From contig CANNZV010001432.1 of the NCBI GenBank assembly GCA_947561585.1, forward strand, positions 1 through 64,000: a stretch of DNA of 64,000 bases, read 5' to 3'. Below the pieces are notes generated by a model. It was given only the letters and a program-made list of their open reading frames with translations. It made no database searches and was not told the origin of the DNA. The DNA is from Caprella mutica. Lineage: Eukaryota > Arthropoda > Malacostraca > Amphipoda > Caprellidae. Numbering within the stretch: the stretch's first letter is position 1; every line of letters starts with the position of its first letter. Shown piece after piece: positions 58,931 through 64,000 of the stretch. The translations under genes were made by a program, and so were the position numbers.

Positions 58931-61289
58931 CAGATGCGGAGTTTCATTTCGATCTCCCTTCAGAAAAAGTAAATATTGTTTTCAGAAACTTCAAAGCACA
59001 GTGAAGTAACAAAACAGTTATTTAAAATATTTAGATTATGGGTGGACCCAATAGATTAAAATACGAGTTAAATTTTTCCGAGCTTTAGTGTTTTATTAGT
59101 GGATGTCTAACTTATCTTTATAATAATATCTGACAATCATTCATTTCATTATTTACTCTCATTTTATTACCTGTGTTAGTGTAAACCTATCCTGTCTTCT
59201 CTACTCACTAAATGAAATCTTTTTTAAAAATTCCCCAAAACTATTGATGTTCTTGTTATTGAAATATAACTTTGTAAGTTTCCTGTTTTTAGCCTAGGTA
59301 CTAAGGTAGTAGGTACCTACTTCCTCATTATTATTTTTTCTCCAATTTCCATGGGTATGAGGCATGAGCTATAGCCTACTAAGCCTAGCGGGCTGCAGCC
59401 TACTAAGCCTAGCGGGCTGCAGCCTTAGCCCTTTTATTTAATGTCCGTACAGCAAATAATTTTGTTTATAAATATATAATATTAAATATTGAAGTGTCCT
59501 CCTTAGATTAATGGTAACCCAGTCTGCTAACTTGCCAAGTGCGTCCATGTCGCCAAAGATCTTTGGAGACTATATTCATATTGGAGGGAAAATTCATCAA
59601 AACAAGATCTTGGTGACTATTTTCTAATTAATTCCTATGTTTACATGTTATTATTCATTATTGGAGACATTCAGACATATTGAAGAAATTTGGCCATTTG
59701 GCAGCCATTTTCAACGGGCATTTTGGAGACAAATTGAAATTTTGAAATATTTTGGAGACTAATTGTCCTGAAATATTAATTCTTGATGACAGATTTGACA
59801 CACTTTGCAGACTGGATGGTAACATAGGAATTAATTTAAGAACTCTCGGAGTCCCGCAGACTCTGAGACTCGCAGAGATCTCCAATTTCTAAAATTCAAT
59901 CAAAAACTCCCGCAGAGCAGAGAGTCTTGGTAAAATGCCAGAGTGGAATAATAACTCATTTCAGATTGACTAGTAACTCTGTTAAGAATTTAGAATGAAC
60001 AAAAATGACTCATTTTAACTCTAAAAAATGCAGAAATCAGTAAATTATTTTATAAATTATTAAATTTCAACTCCGCAGTGAAAACTGATGTAAAATAAGT
60101 CATTTATGCTACACAATTGTGCTTGTTGTGATGATAAACATCACTAATGGCATGGGAATGCATGAAGTGTTGAAGTTAGGAGTAACTCTGTTAGAATTTA
60201 TGTTTTCCAGTCTGGGTAAAATGTTCCATATTCTGCAGACTGGACTGCACTCACTGCAGGAACTGGTAAACTGTTTTCCAAGAAATCCTCTGGCTCTATT
60301 TTAGTTTTTGTTCTCAGTAAAATACATCTTTACATGTAAATATAGGAAGAAATTAAGGATTGTTTGCACAGAAAATGTCCCATATTCTGCAGGCACTAGC
60401 AGCACACTGCCACTGGGACTCGATACAAGTGCATGACCCTAGATAGCTAATCAATTAGAAGTGATATTCAGACAAATCTGTGCAGTACGACCAACTGATA
60501 TTCAAACTGTCAAACAATGATTCACATTTCACAGTACGACCATAATAAAGATACACAATTTGAATATTTTATATTAAGACAAAACCCCAGTCTGGAAAGT
60601 AGTGCAGAACGTCGTTAATTTTTTGTTCAATTTTAAACCGTCGTTAAAAATAATATAAATAGTCGTTTCGTAAATTTTAACCAATAATCTTGGTTGTAAA
60701 ATTAAATCAGACTAACTAATATCTCGTACTATTATACCACAGAGTACAGACCAATGAATAAGAAAATGTTTAACTGCTATGCCAGTCTGGAAAACTGCTA
60801 AGGCTAACAGATGAACTCTATATGCTAAATGCTGCGGATTATACAATTTTTAGCATTCTACCATTAATTTTTGAAGTCTGTAAAACTCCAACAGAGTAAT
60901 TAGTTCATCAGAATGCACCTATTTTTCCAGACTGGCTGCTATGTGAACGCTATTGGCCAAATATCAACCAATCATAGAGAGGCATACCCTGACGACGGAC
61001 GACAGTGACTTCACACATTACAAACGTATACCTATTACGGGTAGTTATATAATTATGTAATGGTCAGAGCAAAATTTTCATTCACTAGCTATCAATTTGG
61101 AGTGACTAAAGCAGATATGGAAAAAAAGTGTAGGTTAATAAAGTATAAAGGTATATTTATCATAAAATAGAAAGAAGGGGGTTTAGGAAGGGGGGGTGTG
61201 GCTCTCCTATCCCTCCCCCTCTCTCCTCCCTCTACCAGAAACCCTGAATAGCATCTTCGGTTAAAGAAGCAAAAACAAAAGAAATAGGC
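58931..61289. other. Non-coding region with recurrent CCAGTCTGG words
   Basis: CCAGTCTGG or CCAGACTGG occurs at 60207, 60587, 60782 and 60927 (and at 63134), with gcagactgga at about 59804 and 60235. ttggagac words recur between 59566 and 59760. No gene recognised. Confidence 0.5.
59374..59424 (+). repeat. 24-bp direct duplication
   Basis: gcctactaagcctagcgggc plus tgca present twice in tandem. Confidence 0.9.
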
Positions 61290-62700
61290 TACCTAAGAAT
61301 TATTTTAATTATCAATGGCATTCATTCATGATACCAATTAAAATAATAATAATTATGGTATGGCTAGTTTCTTTCTTAGGAATGTATAGGACCGAAGATG
61401 TGAAACTGATTGATAATTCATAAGTTACCCTAGTACCTATGTACATTCTTTCAGTTTAATATATTTACTCAAAATACCTAATTAAACTAACAGTAATGTT
61501 TAAACTAGTGCTTTATAATTTATCAAATTCAAATCTAAATTTTCCGATCGTATTATTTCTTAAATATTAGGCTAATTGTAAATACTTAAAAACATGTACA
61601 AGTCCAGACAGTTGTCCGGTACATGTCTAGAACCGAAAATCTTAAATTCAAACATTTAGCTGTACTTATAATAGAAAGATATTTAGTGTTAATTAGGTAT
61701 ACTGTATAACTTGATTAACCATTATTCTTAATAGTCTGCTTCTGATTTAAATATTTTAATCGTACGTTTTTAAAACTTTATAATTTCCTACTTACCTAAT
61801 AATGATTATGTAATTTCTATTTAAATTGCTATCCATGATACATGCACACTTGTATTGATTGGTATCTATGATACCTCCAGATATATCATGGATACCAATC
61901 GAAATAAAGAGTTAAAATAGTTGGGTGTGAAAATGTCAAATGTGGAACCACACAATAATTCAAAGTACCTATTTTCAGTTATTGTTCAGTAACTATTCCC
62001 TTCCCACGATTTAAATACGCTATACATTAATAAACTTTATTAATGTACAGTGTATTTAAACCTTAGAAATAGCGTAAATCACTGGAAGTTGGTAGTTTGA
62101 ATTATTGTATGCTTCCATATTTTCGATCATAGAAATATAAACCTATATACCTACCTATTTCAACTCGTTATTTCAATTGGTACTATCCATGATACCTGGA
62201 GGTATCATGGATACCTATAGATATAAGAGTGCAAGTATCATGGAAAATAATTTAAATAGAAATTACATAATCCTTAAGTAGGAAATTATAAAGTTATAAA
62301 ACATATGATTAAAATAATTAAATCAGAAGTTCACGTACATAACTTAATAAACTAGAGTATTGGGTACCAGTCTACCTAGGGTAAGTTTCAAGTTATCAGA
62401 CGTTTCCATATTCCCGACCACAGAAATATTATATAATTTACTAACTACTTTAACTGGTTATTTAGCTAGTAATTATAGCTAGTAAGCTGATATTAAAATA
62501 ACCATTTAAAATGTTAGTTAAATTCCTTAACCTTTTCTTGTATTCTGAGGTAAGTTTTGAGTTATTGTATGATAACACATTTTCGACCCTAGAATAGGAG
62601 AACTTTGTAGTTATGAATTAGCGGTCAATTTCACATCTTCGGTCATAGTAGGTATGAGAAAACATGATAAGTATAATGAATTAATAATACCTATTTTCTC
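61290..62700. repeat. Large inverted repeat (foldback element)
   Basis: 61738-61920 and 62155-62329 are long imperfect inverted arms containing small palindromes (tatccatgatacctccag). Outer arms 61391-61422 and 62611-62643 (accgaagatgtgaaactgat and its complement) extend the symmetry. The spacer holds a further palindrome at about 62010-62057 (taaatacgctatacattaat...). A gtaagtttcaagttat-type phrase is repeated three times at 62083, 62381 and 62551. Confidence 0.7.
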
Positions 62701-64000
62701 AAATAAGTGTTACCTATTGCGGTATTAAATATCTTTTGATATAATAATTATTTATCAGACAAGTAACTCACTGGGGATTGTTGATGAGGGGGGGGGGGTA
62801 ACTTGGTAAGTCTGTGTGGCTGTGAATTGTGATTGGTGCATCCACCTGCATCGCACTATCATATACAGTGATGTCATTAAAAACTCTCCACCCTATTGTT
62901 TAAGAAGAAGTTCAGTGCAATCTTTATGATGTTGTAGTAATGATGCTATGTCAACAACATATTGTCACATTGTGGTTATAATATAGTTTATATAATTAGT
63001 TATTAATTAATTTTTTGTCGTATATTTATTTAATATATAACTTTATAACAAATTTCCGTCGTTAATATCTTGAATAGACTATTTTTCTCTATAAAAATGT
63101 TGTTCAATTTATTTATCGAAGTGCACCTACTTTCCAGACTGGACAAAACCCCTAATACGATCAACTGACACATCGTCTTACGCTTTTATGGGGACAGTCT
63201 CCTCTTTTTGCTAGCTACCAATAATACTCGTCCGATTGAGCTGAAACTTTGACTTATGGTGTAAAATGTTAATATGAGGTTTTGTTGGTCATGAACATTT
63301 TTCATTTTGCCCCCCCCCCCCCCTCCAAAAAAAAAGCCCCACTCTCTGGTGGTTGGTCCTACTGAAAAATTTAAAGAAGCTAATCTTTTCTCTACTACTA
63401 TCCTTAGGTCGTCTAGACGCCATTTTTTGAATTTCGATCTGAAATTATTTTTTATTTCATTTTAAAAAAAAATAGATTTTTTGCAAAAAAAAATTCTTAT
63501 CAAAATAAAAAAAGTTAGAGATCGAAATTCCAAATAAGGGCTTCTAGACAACCTTACGAATTTCGTTCTGAACAGATTATCTCCTATTCATTTTTCTGCA
63601 GGACCAGTGGAGCTATTTTGAGTAAAAAAGTTACTGAGATATTGGAGTAAATAAACTAAAAGAAAGTTGAAAATTATAAAAACACACAAAAAAAAGGAGC
63701 TTTTCGTCTCTGTCAGAGAACTCAAGTCCCCCAAGCCAACGACAGAGCCATCTACCAAAAATGGGAGGATAAGCCCATCTTAGCTGGGGAGGAGTACTAT
63801 GGCACACCCTGATTTCAATTTTCACCCCCTCCATTATTCAATCCCCCCTGTCACAGCAAAACGAAACTTTTTGTACGTTTTCTTTGGAATGTTTACAAGG
63901 GAACTAAAGTAAAAAAAGGAAATCCGTAAAAATTGCATGAAACAGGAGACGATCAACTTATGCAGATGTGCTTATTGCAATAAAATGGGTTTAACTCAAT
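62701..64000. other. Non-coding right end, homopolymer tracts
   Basis: A G tract (about 62790-62799) and a C tract followed by A tract (about 63310-63334). 63119-63143 shares tgcaccta-tttccagactgg with 60914-60935. No gene recognised; a minus-strand frame at 63631-63834 starts without domain or context. Confidence 0.45.

Overview
The window is eukaryotic nuclear DNA: AT-rich, gene-poor, with spliceosomal introns and packed with DNA-transposon remnants (Tc1/mariner, hAT-like, piggyBac-like) and minisatellites. The mix suggests an arthropod, most likely an insect and possibly a hemipteran. That is an inference from repeat style and protein families; no marker gene fixes the species.

Left half (about 1.3-36.8 kb): one block is present three times in direct orientation. 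Copy A is 1265-9217, copy B 12102-20078 and copy C 28698-36815. Each copy carries, in the same order, a single-exon coding region for a secreted 242-residue protein with a C-terminal F5/8 type C (discoidin/fucolectin-like) domain, an inverted pair of a dispersed repeat, a 23-bp array, a 20-bp array, a 15-bp array, a 14-bp array, and a small Cys-rich ORF. Array lengths differ between copies. B and C also share upstream sequence (10721-12101 and about 27313-28697) and have nearly identical coding regions, so they are the younger pair. The A-B linker is a rearranged, mostly deleted version of the B-C linker: a 205-bp piece sits at the deletion junction in inverted orientation, and a 571-bp transposon with an 8-bp target duplication has been added. 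The B-C linker (20.1-27.3 kb) holds an internally deleted Tc1 element, a hAT-like MITE, a second Tc1/mariner-family transposase pseudogene and elements whose tips are short repeated motifs.

Middle (37.8-42.6 kb): a 4.7-kb minisatellite of about 175 units of 27 bp. Because 27 is a multiple of three it leaves open frames of about 1,400 codons on both strands. These are the longest ORFs in the window and are judged to be by-products of the repeat.

Right half: a four-exon minus-strand gene (47746-49881) encodes a SOUL/HEBP-family heme-binding protein with a hydrophobic secretory-type N-terminus. I assembled it from splice sites and family motifs; the last intron contains a dispersed repeat that was itself hit by a 5'-truncated non-LTR retrotransposon with a perfect 13-bp target duplication. 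The rest is non-coding DNA with MITEs (piggyBac-like at 44.5 and 58.25 kb, hAT-like at 46.5 kb), a mariner-type pseudogene (56.2 kb), and a large inverted repeat (61.7-62.6 kb).

The genes supported with good confidence are the three lectin-like paralogs and the SOUL gene. Small ORFs at 8.6, 19.5, 36.2, 21.3 and 50.3 kb are tentative.
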